From: Branchiostoma floridae
Lineage: Eukaryota; Chordata; Leptocardii; Amphioxiformes; Branchiostomatidae
DNA length: 64,000 nucleotides
Assembly: GCF_000003815.2 (NCBI RefSeq)
Contig: NC_049989.1
Span: 19,089,176 to 19,153,175 of the forward strand
Direction: 5' to 3'
The position numbers and the translations under genes were made by a program. How positions within the stretch are numbered: the first letter of the stretch is position 1; each line of letters opens with the position of its first letter. Under the pieces are notes generated by a model. That model searched no databases and was not told the DNA's origin. It saw nothing but the letters and a program-made list of their open reading frames with translations. Positions 45,563 to 58,600 of this stretch are shown piece by piece.

Positions 45563-47705
45563 CTCACAAAGCATCTGTAATAACAGTGTTTGTAAACCCA
45601 CAAATCATCCGAATGGAGGCCTGGAGAGCCCTCTTCTCGTATCAGCAACATGGTGATTTCCATCATTCACCCGGAGACCTGTCTCGTCCTTGTCTTGTAT
45701 AATCTGCAAGTAGATCCTGCGGTAGCATAAGATAGTATCAAAAGCTAGCAGAGGAGTGAAGCCGGCCTAGGAGTGTGTTTGGCTACCTACATGGCAAATG
45801 TATACCTCTTGGCTGACTACACTCCTTGGCCAGTTTGGTGCTATCCTATGCCATCGTAGGATCTGCTTGGAGACTAGTCATGTACTCATCTAACGAAAGA
45901 GTATGTCACCCGTAAGGGGCGGTAAAACCCCATCGTGCGTAAGCACCTCGACTGATGATTATGGCAGTGTTTGTTATTAGTGGTATTGTGATGTGTGATG
46001 ACGTGCTGTGTAAATTTACAACGAAATAGTCGTCTTTGTCAAGAAGTCATGACTTCACGGATTTACTTTCTGTGATTTAGTTTTATTTAGTGTTTATTCA
46101 TATTGTAACCAGTCTTGAGACATCTCAAAAGACGTTAGTGGAAACTTAAGATACAAGAGCAAGGATTTTACAAGACCTAAGTGACAAGAAGTTACTTGTC
46201 AATGAATGAGTCATAGCATTGAGTCGCTCTTTTTTTATTTGATTTATTAGGTTATATAAAGACACACGGTCATGGCTACCCAACTAGACTATTATAAAGG
46301 GCTAGCACTGGTTACTGCCCAATACTATAGCTTGGCAGCTTGACGTAGGTTGTACAAACAATGCAAAGCGAGGATTTTAGACACTGAGGCGGCCTGGGTT
46401 ACCGACCTAACAAGTGTAGTATTTGTTATAAAAAGCAACGTAACAAACTTCGATCTAAAATCAGTGTCGCATAGTTACTAAGCTATGTACATTATCAAGG
46501 TTATTTAGTACGTAGAAAGTAATTGTCATCACGTGTTTGTTGAGCGCTGTCCAGAGTATTTGAAAGCTGTCCGGAGCACAGACATTTTGTCATCAAGCGT
46601 TTATAATTAGGTAACATTACAAACCAGTTGGTAAGCAGAGATTTCATGTACTTGCCAAAGGGTATTGTTCTCCTGTACATATTACAGATATTTTATGTCC
46701 TTGTGTCTGCAATGTCTTTGTTGTGTTGTTAAATCTGTTTTCATGCTTGTCATAGTTTGATCCTTACAGACATTTATTCTTAAGGTTGCATAAAACAAAA
46801 TGAGGGCAAATGCTTAAAAGTAGCTCCGCAACACATCTCCTAGCTATATACCTCGACGTGGAGATAAGTTTTACAGACATAAAAACATCACATATGAACA
46901 GTTAATGTAATAAGAATTTACCTTACACGCGTCATATCATACAACAAATATTGCAAAATCAAGTTTGAAGCTATCATAATAATAGAAGTTTAGTTGCAAG
47001 TTCTTGCCCGAGGGCTAATTGCAAGTACATGGTATAAACATAGAAGATATACAAGTGACAATGGACAGCAATGAACAATATTCTACTGTAATACTAGTGT
47101 TGGCTATTTCTAAACAGGTTGGGTTTGACTTCTTTTTTGGAAGCAGAGGGAGACGAAATGCCCCACCTTTTCTAAAATTTGTGGGTTCTGCAATTTCAAG
47201 AGAAAATACAATAACACAAAAATGGTAAAGATCAATTGATTCAGCATGTTCGCGTCATTTAGATGGACCATTATAGTACAGGATTTATCCAGAATGACGT
47301 CACCAGACCTTGTCCTGACGCCATATGGGGTATCACACCGAAGTGACTTGTGCCCCTGACTGCATCACTGCCATTGGTGCATTAAAGCAGAAAAATCCCT
47401 TTAGAAAAGACAAAAGAATATAACAAAGATGTTTTATACCCCGCAACCCAAGGATCATTACATCTGGTTTGGTATATCTCATATGACAAAACCGATGATA
47501 GCTACATTTAGCTCACACACAAAGCAATTCTGTTATATTCGTTTAAGCGTATTCGGGTTAGTAGATTAATTGATCACAGCTATCTTTTAGTCTTTTATAG
47601 GCGTTTCAACGACTTGTCTGTCGTTTCATCGGTGCATAATTATGTTGTGAATGAAATTAAAAAAAAAAAACTTGAATTATACAATAAGCGCATAGGGTAT
47701 CTCAC
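45563..47705. other. 3' flanks of gene B (+) and the kinase gene (-)
   Basis: Convergent gene ends. The kinase C-terminal tail exon and 3'UTR should lie here on the minus strand, but no exon can be identified from sequence alone. No convincing poly(A) signal for gene B was found. A hairpin element (45706-45873) is the only structured feature. Confidence 0.4.
45706..45873. mobile_element. inverted-repeat element (AGATCCTGCGGTAGCATA ends)
   Basis: CAAGTAGATCCTGCGGTAGC at the left mirrors GCCATCGTAGGATCTGCTTG at the right, with further inverted similarity inward (GATAGTA / TGCTATC, GGAGTG / CACTCC). About 168 bp, possibly a MITE in the gene B 3'UTR, where it would fold as an RNA hairpin. Confidence 0.65.
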
Positions 47706-50700
47706 ATTGGGATCCACCTCCAGCTGTTCTCTGATAGCCGTGGCGCCAGGTCTGTTCTTCTCGTTAAACTTCCAGCACTGCAGCATCAGCTGGTATCTGT
47801 GTGAGAGGAAGCAAATCTTATGTTCATCTCACCACATAGTAATCTCCGCCAATGCTATTTTCTGTTTTTGCGTTTGTATGCGTGTATGTTTGTGGATGGA
47901 CAGCGGAACTAGAGAGGGTTTGGGTGGATTGTATTGATATTCAATATGTAGGGAAGTCTTGGTGAGATCTTGAAATGATCAGATTTTGGCACCCTAGCAG
48001 CTTGATACAGTACTGCAGCGGGGCTTCCGGTTTTGACCATGACATCTCGAATTTTGGACTTGCTATGTTCGTACTTTTTTAAGTAGTAGATACGAGGGGG
48101 GTTCAATAAGTTCTTGGCCTCACCAAGAAATAACAAGCACAACTCAGATTTTCAGGCACAACTTCATAGTATGAAGTCTTTTATCAATATCCTCCAAATT
48201 ACAAATCATTGGAGTCATTACTTTCCAGGCATTCGTTTTTTCTAAATTAGAAGGTAAGTGGGGAGAAAAAGAAGGGTGAAGTGTGATCAGACAATTTGAC
48301 CTCACACCTCAGGTTGCAGATCAATTGTCCACCTTTTTTTTTTCGTTATCCCTTACCTAACGTTACTGGGTGTCGCCTGCAACATGATGATCACAATAAT
48401 TTGAATTTTGGTACACATTTATATAAGACTTTATACATGTACGTGGGGTTATCAATAAGTCCCCGACTTTACCGAGAAAAAATAAGCACAGCTCAGATTT
48501 CGAAGCATAGATGTCAAGTATAAAGTCTTATATAAATATGTACCAAAATTCAAATTAGTGTGATCATTACTTTGCAGGCGACACCCAGTAACGTTAGGTG
48601 AGGGAGAAGGAAAAAAACGTGGACAATTGACCTGACCTGAGTGTGTGGGTCAATTTGCGCTGCTGGAAGTTAGAAACCCAATTCTTTTTGCTTGAAATAG
48701 GAAGAGAATCATTATCAAACATTTTGACAACGTCTTTTGTTAATTTATGGCATGGGAAACTAGACCCACACATGTCTGATCACAATTCACACAACTTTTT
48801 TCTCGCCACTTACTTTCTAATTTAGGAAAAACGAATGCCTGGAAAGTAATGACTCCAATGATTTGAAATTTGGAGGATATTGATAAAAGACTTCATACTA
48901 TGAAGTTGTGCCTGAAAATCTGAGTTGTGCTTGTTATTTCTTGGTGAGGCCAAGAACTTATTGAACCCCCCTCGTAGCTCTTGAGTGGTGGATAGCTCTC
49001 GATCGTCATAGTGCAAGGAGGTTAAAGAGACTTCATTGGATCTTGTAAGCCAATGAATGATGAGTACAGACTTTTAAAAATTTGTCCTTTTTTTCTCCAG
49101 TGAACAAACTCCAGACGTACCTTTCCTCTGTACACAGCTGGGGTCTGGGGAGTCTGAAGTGGTTTTGCAGAGCATCGTACAGTCTGTCTGCACCTTCCAT
49201 CCCAGGGTACGGCGTGCGGCCCAGCTGCGCCACCTCCCACAACAGGACCCCGAAAGACCACCTGGGAAGTAAAAGTCACCTGTCACTGTTTTAAAAGGAG
49301 AATGGTACAATATAGCAGAGGTTTGATGCTGCCTGTCTTGTCATTTTCTTTTACTTCTTCATGTAACAAGTTCTGCTTAAGTATCACGAGGATGGGGGCA
49401 CGGATTATTGCAGCTGCCGGTTAGGTCCACTCTCTTATGTTGCGTGGAAAAAAGGGCAAAAATACAAACTATCTGCAGCAAAGATTTACTCACACGTCGC
49501 TCTTGTCTGTGAACAAAGCCTCATTCTTCAGGCCCTCCGGCGCCATCCACTTCAGAGGCAGGAGTTCGCTGTTCTAGATAATAAACGGACGGGAGTGGTG
49601 ATCAGTATTTTATTTTTCTTAGACAGCTAACGAAATTTTTCTGCCATTTTTCGATTGTATGCTTTAAAAGATTTCTATATTAGTAAACATATGTATTTCT
49701 TACAAGATTGCAGGTTCGGCAGATGAGTAATACCAAGACTTCATTCGACCAGGACTAGTCAAAACTATCAAGCAAGGAACCGTCCAGGGCTAGGGAGGAA
49801 GAGAGAGAGGTGGCCAACGAAAAAGATGGGAGGGTGAAAAAAAATGGTTGCCATAGCATCTGTAGTGGTCCAACGGTCAAATAGTTAGCCTGAGGGACAG
49901 ATGAGATGATATGTCCGACCTACCCTGTCCTGCCGATGGTACCCCACAGCGTACATGTCCCGGGCCAGCCCGAAGTCCGCGATCTTGGCGGTTCCCTTCC
50001 CACAGATCAGGATGTTACGGGCTGCGATGTCTCGGTGAACAAGCTGGGTACAAAAAATCGGAGCTTTTTTGTTGAGATTGATTTTACAGTTTCCTTGAGC
50101 AAGAAGATGGCCGAAATCTTATTGTTGACACTGAGGCCCAGAACAAAAAAAAAACCTTTGTTATTTTGTACACGTGAAAGCCTTAATGTTATTTATATAG
50201 TTTCTGTCAGTAATCATATAAGGCGGCCTTTGTAATATCCACAGCCTAGCTTGAAAGCCTTGGCTGTGCGTCCTGAGTAGCCCAAATCATGAATGATTCA
50301 TTGTAAACACATTGTAAAGTTTGAATGCCGTTGGACTTCGCAAACAAGGGCAACGGATTGTCTGCCCTATGAAGGATTGAATTCACAACCAACAACCATT
50401 TACAGATTAACTTTAGCCTGTGTTTGTGATTTGGGACGGCCATTACGATATAAGAATAAATACAGATCACATTCCGTGACTGGGCTATGATCTTTATTTA
50501 TGGTACTTAGCTTCAAAAAATGTTGTTAATGGTTTCTCACCCTCCTGCTTGCCAGATGCTCCAGACCGGAGCACACTTCCACCATCATGTTCTCGAAGAT
50601 GTGCCGTTTGTTGACCAGAACGGTCCTGTTGAGTTTGGACTCCGCACGTAACGTCCACAGCAGGTGCAGGAGACTCCCGTGTTCGGCATATTCCAGCACC

Positions 50701-52650
50701 AATTCGAGCGGACCTATAGGGAAAAATGTTCATGATGATGACTATACTACATTTAGCTCGAGAGCTCGACATGTCTGGACACCTGTGCCTGTCTCATTGA
50801 ACCAGAACAAGTATATTAAAGTTTTATTTATGAGCCACTGTCTGAAATAGGATTTTTTTCTAACTAGACAGCTGGTATTTGCAAACAAATATGTAATGTT
50901 AACCTTACATCGTTATTTATTCTTACTCAATACCTATATATCACATTCTTACTCAATACCTATATATCACATTCTTACTCAATACCTATATATCATATTT
51001 ATACATATATCAACCAGTTGTAGTTTGCTAGTTACAACATGTAATCGAACATCACAGGATATCTGCTACTTTACCAGTAACCACGGTGACAACCGTCTAG
51101 TCCAGGTAATTAGCCATATTCATTTTGTTCGTTTTGTTTTCATTCAAGTGGTTTAAGTCAAATAAATTATCCCTAAATATAGACAAAACAAATTTCATCA
51201 TTTTCACAGGAAGAAATAAGAAATACAGTAAAGAAATGGCAAAGTTACACATAGATAATAAACCCATTAAACAGGTAAGCAACGCACGGTTTTTAGGAGT
51301 CGTTATAGATGAAAAACTCACGTGGAAGTTTCACATAGACATCATTTGTAAGAAAATTGCTAAGAATATTGGTATCATAAGAAAAGTCGCAAACTGCCTA
51401 TCTCGTAAAATATTTATGACTCTTTACTACAGCTTGATATACCCCTACTTAACATACTGCAATATAATCTGGGCTAGTACTTACACTACCTCATTAAAAC
51501 CACTGCACCTACTACAAAAACGTTTTGTTAGAATTGCATCAAACGCCTCTTTTATAGCAAACTCAGCAACTTTTTTTCACAATCTGAAGATTTTGACACT
51601 ATACGACATAAACAAATTGCAGTCAGCCATTTTCGTCCATAAAGTTATTCACAATAATTCTTTCTTACCAGTCCTATATAAAGACATTTTTAAGTACAAC
51701 GCAGATATTCACAATCACAGTACAAGGCAGCAAAACAGTCTTAGACCTATCAAAACAAAATCGAACCTAACACAATTTACTATAATGTTTAGAGGCCCAT
51801 CCATATGGAACACTCTAAGTCTTTCCCTACGAAATTGTCAGTCGCTTTCCATTTTCAAGAAACGTATGAAAAACAACCTTATAGAGAAGCCAACTATTTA
51901 CTCCTGATTTGTTTTTTTTTCCTTGTTTTTGATCATGTTATGCTCAATTATCATTTAGTATTATACCGTGTATTTGGTGCTCCTTTAACCTGTTTGTTTG
52001 CAGTCTTTGCACCCATTGTCTTGGTTATCTGTATTTGCTTTCATTTTGTTTTGCTAGCATGATTAATTGTATGATTTTGACTAATTTCTTTATGATCTGT
52101 TGATCATGTTTAGTTTTGTCTTATTTCAGTTTTTGATGTTAAGATTAATTGTAACGTTGTGTATGATCACTGAGTTATATTATTTTCACTTGGTTTATTA
52201 TTGTTCGATGTATAATCTTCATGACCATTTAATTGTATCATGATTTGTATATTTTGACGGGGGGAGAGTTTGTATAAGCCACATGGCTTTTTTCTCCCCC
52301 CTTGCACGTTCTGTTGTATTCTATAATTTTCTGTATGTATCATTTTTTAAAGTGCAAAATAAAATCAATCAATCAATCATTTAAGAAGAAGAAACGGAGA
52401 GAAAACAATCCGTGAAGGTAAACGTAAGGAATAACAGAAGGAATGGCAGAAGACTACCTTTTAACTTCTTGACGGCGACCACTTCATTATCTCTATCAGG
52501 GTGTGCGAGCGTTGCCTTGACTACGTGACCAAAAGCGCCCTCTCCCAGGAGCTGTTGGACCTGCAGCCTATCCCTGTCGATCTCCCTTTCTTTCAGTAAC
52601 TCGATGTCGATACTACTTGATAAGGAACTTTCTGCAAGTGGCATCACGGC
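47706..52650 (-). CDS. kinase gene exons 16-21: tyrosine kinase domain lacking helix C
   Basis: Exon 52458-52650 ends just after VAVKKLK (phase 1). The next exon found, 50541-50713, begins at beta5 with [19 protein letters not shown] (phase 1). Conserved kinases have about 38 residues between (helix C with the salt-bridge Glu, and beta4). Later exons carry the catalytic and DFG loops (49924-50043), APE motif (49494-49573), helix F region (49121-49261) and the CW...RP motif (47706-47796, [20 protein letters not shown]). The two activation-loop tyrosines are YAVGY. Confidence 0.93.
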
Positions 52651-55600
52651 CTGAAAATGAAATGGTGATGTATTGTGATTTACTGACTTCAATAGTCTGA
52701 AACGTAATATTTAGATTTCAGGCAGTGAGCGTAACGGTTAAAAATATTGTATCATTTTGTTTGAATGAATGAATGAATGAAAGAAGGAAGGAAGGAAGGG
52801 AGGAATGAAGGAAGGAAGGAAAATATTAGAACCTATCAAATAAAGATGAAAATACCATACTCTTTAGGGATGTAAATTTGTCTAATTGCTTTTTATCAAA
52901 TGGTTGGTCCAAAGCAAGAGTATGTTTGTCATCGAAACGAACCTTTAAATTCTGTTCCAGTTGAAAGACTTCTGGATCGTCGATGTTTCCCACCCGCTGC
53001 CTCTTCTTGTGTCTGTGGAGCAGGAAGATGGCGCCGAGCAGGAGGAGAGTCAGTCCGGCTGCGGCCAGACTGACGGCCAGTAGTGTCGTCTGGGATCCTG
53101 CAGTGTATTCAGAGACTGCAACAGGAGGTCAGCCTTTTTACATCGTAGGTAGTTAACAAATTAATACACTCTGTACTAATGTACTTAATGCACTCTGTAT
53201 GTATGGCGTTTCGTGATGCAGTTCCCATCAAAACTGCGACACCAGAAATATATTTTATGATTAATGATACCACTGGGGTTGGTATATTGTGCATGACTGC
53301 AAACGTTAATTGAAAAACACAGAACTTGTTGTTTATTGCTATTGCTTTAAAAGGTTTTCGTTCGGATTGAGGTGATTTTATGTATAAAGACGCAATTCTA
53401 TGTAAGTAATGTACTGTTAAAAAGACTGACCTGGTCCTGCACACCCCAGAAGCCGGTCACACGTAGCCTGTCCGGTACAGTTACAGACCTGGTCACATCG
53501 CTCGCCGTAAAAGTTATCTTGGCAACCTGAAATGTTTCAACACAGTGTCTCATTATTATTGGCTCTCGCAATACAAGTATGATGGCAATTTCATATACAT
53601 TATTACACAGGATACATCTAAAAAGTTGACAATATAAAGTAAAAGTGACAGCACCTGCTATTGTTATATTCACTGTGTCGTAATATTCATCTCCACTCAT
53701 GCTGAGAGCCTCACAGGTCCACAGACCTTCATACGCAGGCACCAGGGAGTTGACGTGTAGAACAGAAGAGCTGGCAGGAAAGAAGGGACAGAAGAATCAG
53801 ACATCCGGAAAAATAACTATGGCCATCATCTACGTTCTTTATCATCTATTCTTTCAAGTGATGAAAATGCGACATTTTTCTGTTCACTTACAAGATTAAA
53901 ACAAAAGGATTGTGATTAGTTTAAAAAAGACGTAAGATGACGCACTTGCTGCTGTTCGTTACATTCAACAGAGTTTTGTTCCCATCCTGAGAGAACCACG
54001 TGATGTTGGTCACTTCAAAACTGTAGGCTGTGCAGGTGAGCTGCAGTTCCTGTCCGTATCGCAAGTCTGACAGGTCACTGGTAGAAGTACTGATGAGTAC
54101 TTCTGGGTATTCTATAAATAGGGAGAACAATTGTTGTTATTGTAAGGTTGCACAAAATGATAGTATTACATCATGTGGGAGAAAAAAGGGCAGAGATACG
54201 ATGTAGCCGAGACATATAAGTGTTTTATCAGTCGAAGGGCTACCACGCGCTCTTCAAAAACGACCCTTTATCTAAATACTTATATTTTTTGAGTGGGAGC
54301 TGGGATTCTTATCTCCTTTAAGAATTGGGAATCTCCCAACAGGTGGGAAGTTATATTCCTCTGTTGTCTAACCCCATATGAAAGCAAATCGCAATGGAGA
54401 AAACGATGAAGGTTTGATGAAGGTTTGAGGTCTTTGCGTTTGGCTGCTCCTCACCTGTGTTGCAGTTCTTTCCTGTCCAGCCAGGGGCGCACCTGCACGC
54501 ACCGTTGAAACTGTGACACATTGCTCCGTTGTAACACCGACAACGCTCCGCACAGAACCGCCCGAACCGGCCGATGGGGCAGGCTAAATAAGGGAGAAAT
54601 GGTTTTGATAGATAACTGTCCCGTCAGGAAATCACAGGTCTACTTATTTACCTAATGATAAAATCTACTATTAATGTGTACCTACTCGTCTAGGTCCCTT
54701 CATCATCATCATCCTCGTCGCATGTCAGTGTTTACTGTTTAATTATGATTGGTATGGGAACAGGCAAGTACCAATATTTCATATCACACACAAGCACGCT
54801 ATTTATTGGTGGGGGTGGGGGGAAGACGAAGTAATAATAGAATTAGACATATACATTTACAGTCATATACTCTCACACCAACATAACACTTTTTCTTCAT
54901 ATCTCAGATATATAATCCCCGGATGATCCAATCAGGGGTAAAAGTGGAGGGATGGTACCCCAGGACTTCGCACGCACGCACGCAAATACACGCACGCACA
55001 CACACACACGCACACACACACACGCCCACACGCCCACACACATACACACACATACACAAACATGTGCACGCACACACGCACATACACACACACACACGCA
55101 CGCACACACACACTCACACGCACGCACACAACCAAACACGCTTCACTTACCTGTCACAATGACTTCAGTCCTAAACTCCTCGCCATTAGTTGTACAGCTG
55201 ATTTTATTCATGTCAGTGTTCCATACTAACCGTCCTACCTGGACATGCATGAGTAAATCTTTGTTAGAACAAAACAAAACAAAACGAATTCTTTTCTACA
55301 AGCTTGACTTGTGTCTTGGCGTTAGGAAGCATTTTATTAACGTACGAGATATAGCGAAAGACAGATGGATAAATACAGTTTATGGAAAGAATTAATAAGA
55401 ACTATATTATTGTTTTAGCTAAAATAACGTAAATGGATGATTACACTAATTTTTTCACATTGAAAATTTTGTGTGGGTAATATAATATATTTCCTTCATG
55501 GGAGAGAAAAAAATCAGCTTTGCGAAAATTTATGTCATTGTAAGCAACCTATTCATAAAGGGCAAATACAGAGCACCGTAAACGTCTTATCATCAACATA

Positions 55601-58600
55601 ATCGACTTGTGTAGAGAAAAGTTTACTATTTACATGTAAGAAGAAGAAATATACCTTGACATTGTAATACGTGTACTTTACGACGGCAATATTTCTCTCC
55701 CATGGGTAGTCGTACATGTAGAAGGGGATCCATGGCCAGTCGTCAAGTGGATATGTTCTGCGGTATAGCCGCCATAAGAAAGAAAAAAACAAGGTTCGTC
55801 ATCATCCCTGGCAACCTCAAAATGCAATGTGGCGAGATATAGGGACACGAGATTTACCAGCTATGTAAAACTTCGAGCGAGCTCGCCGGAGTGAGTGTGC
55901 GAGTGTTCTCCATTCAGTCTTACCTCTTTAATATGGGACCAAAAGCCACCCTGCAGGATTACACTATGGTGCACTGAGCATCTCCAGGGTGCAGGAGTAC
56001 AGTCTCAGGATGGGATGCTTTCAAAACAACAGCTAGAACACCTATATTTTTGAACCCCTTACGTAAGCAGGTCTGGTGTACATGTTCGTTCAATGAAATT
56101 GCAATCATAATAATTTGGATATCTTTGGATAAGTTTTCTAATGACATTCAATACAGTGAAAACGGAGATATGGTCAGCTGAAATTAATATTCCAAATTTG
56201 TTGTGCCGAGTTCAGATAGACAGAGAGAGAGAGAAATAAATAAATAGATAGATAGATATAAATTACCCAATTTTTCGCATATACAGCTCGCCCCCTGCCA
56301 TGGTGCTATTATTGATTGGGTCACAGCTTAGCTCGGTGTCTGGCGTTAATTCAAAATCAAGGACTCCTTCTTGGATAGCAAGGTAGAACTCGAAGGTATC
56401 TGGTGGAAAAAAATAACCGTTAGGTCCACTTAGAACGTACGGCGATGATGTTATATTAGAATGTGATGAAACACTAACTTCTGAATCAAATGTCTTACAA
56501 CTACTAGTATACACTACTGTTCCGGCAGCATTTTGTGCAATTGATACATTTCATCATTTTATAGGTATAGATAGGATGAGCTAACAAGCGAAATGGTGGT
56601 TAGTAACAAGAAAAGTGAACTACTCACAGCCAAACGTAATCGGGCTTCTCTTGTCAGTTGTGTAGGCGTACGGATAGATTCCTCTAACGTTGGTGAAGGG
56701 CCAGTCAAAAATCTCCAGCTGAACAAAATTCTGAATACAACAGAGGCATTACATTATAATATGATTTAGGACAATCAGCTGATTCTGATGATAAATAGGA
56801 AAAAGCCATGCACTATCAAACAGCATTCTATCGATTTCATCATAAAGCAATAAGTACAGAATCAAATGTTGTAATCTTCACAATAACAGCTTAATCCTTT
56901 CGTCATTAATCTTAACAATGTATAAAAGAAAAAAATACAAAGAAGCTGAAGTAAAAAGTAGTTTTGGCCAAATTCAATAAAATATGATTTTAACGATTGC
57001 AGCTGACTGAAAGTTAGTACCATTGTCGGAAACGCAAAACTCATTTTTGATTGCTACTTGGCCACTCTATATTGCCTATATCTTGTATAGTGAGACGAAA
57101 CACACACTGCTTTAAATGGTGTTTTTACCGAGACTGAACGATTGCTAAATGTCTTTTCTGTTTGCGGGACGAACGTATCTTCATCAAACACCGGCTCATC
57201 CTCTGCAGAAAAGAACAGAAAGGCATAAGGTTTAATTATTTACTGTGTTGCTGGTTGTTCACAATAAGTTTACCACATATATTTATTTCGGTTGTGAAAT
57301 ATCCGCGGAGGTAGTTATGACTCGAGTTTTTTTGTACTTATGTTTGATATGCCAGATGTAGCTTCAACTCACCCACTTCCCTTGTGGTAAATGCGAGGCT
57401 GAACTGGGTCCGTGAAGCTAGACGACGTGTTAAAACAGCGTATAGCTTGTTGCCGGTACTAGCCGTGGATAAGTGTAAATGTCCTAAGTCAGGTACTGAA
57501 TAGAGAAAAGTAACACAAAACGTGTAAAACGAAAGGTAGCATTTGCATCCAAATGATAATGGATAATGGTCTAGCTTACCAAACTACTGCTTTTTGTATT
57601 CTTCTTAGAGTCACGCGTGTTCTTACATACGGTGACCAGCCCTTACGCTCTGTCCTACCACTTGCTACATAATGTAACACCACATGTAACAAAGGATGTC
57701 TGCTAGCTAACCAGTAGCCATGGTGATAGCTGTCTGGTCCAGGTCTTTGAACTTATTTGTGTGGAAAGGAAGACAAATATTAGTAGTTAAACTAGTGACA
57801 GTAAAAGGGAATACTTACGAGGCTGGTCTCCACAAAAGCTGTCGAGGACCTCGCTGTTTGTAGAACCTCCGTCGTAGAACGTCAAAACGTCAGAAGTACA
57901 GCTGTCTGTACCTCGGCGGAAACCCATGGTATCGAAATTGAGCTGAGATGGACAATGATATTTAATACCAGTGCTTATCTATGCATTACCAGTGCTTATC
58001 TATGCATTGGCATTTTACAGAGCAATGACACCAATAGTTGTAATTCGAAATCTTCTTTTGAACACAAACGCTATCTGTGGTCTTAGAACCTATGATATGG
58101 CTTTGATATTTTATTCATATTTTCTTTACAACGGGCACATAAACATATTTACGAGTCCTACCAAAAAACAAAAGCAACGTCAAGAATATATTACCGTAAA
58201 CGTCCACTTCTTATGAAATTAAACACAGATTGAACCAAGCTTTAGTTACCAGTATTATCCTGCCCACGTCAGTAGTGATGTCCCACTCACAGGGGTATGA
58301 CGTCACGTCAGTGAAACTTGATATGTAGCCTCGTTTTCCGGTGAGGTGGTGCAAACATCCGGAAGCTGGTGGGGGGGGGGGATTACAGATGATTACAATA
58401 CATTGTTAGCTATGATGACACATAAAATGATTTCAGTTTTCGGACTTTTCAACAAAAATCGTCCATTTACTACTTTTCGTTACTTGATTCATTTACAACA
58501 GTCTCGTTTCAAAATACATTGAGCAATGAAGACGAAATCCACGTTCACATACCTACCGTCTGACTGCCAAGGGTGATGTAGCAGGAGGATAACATGCTAA

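Noticed and set aside
47264-47400. Possible C-terminal tail exon of the kinase gene on the minus strand
   Set aside because: A short frame after an acceptor-like gcag could be read, but nothing distinguishes it from chance; left unassigned.
50896-51000. Possible CRISPR-like repeat
   Set aside because: Three direct tandem copies with no spacers in an animal intron; a plain short tandem repeat.
54897-55395. Cys/Val- and Thr/His-rich frames around 55 kb
   Set aside because: Translations of the CA/CACG microsatellite next to a real kinase exon.
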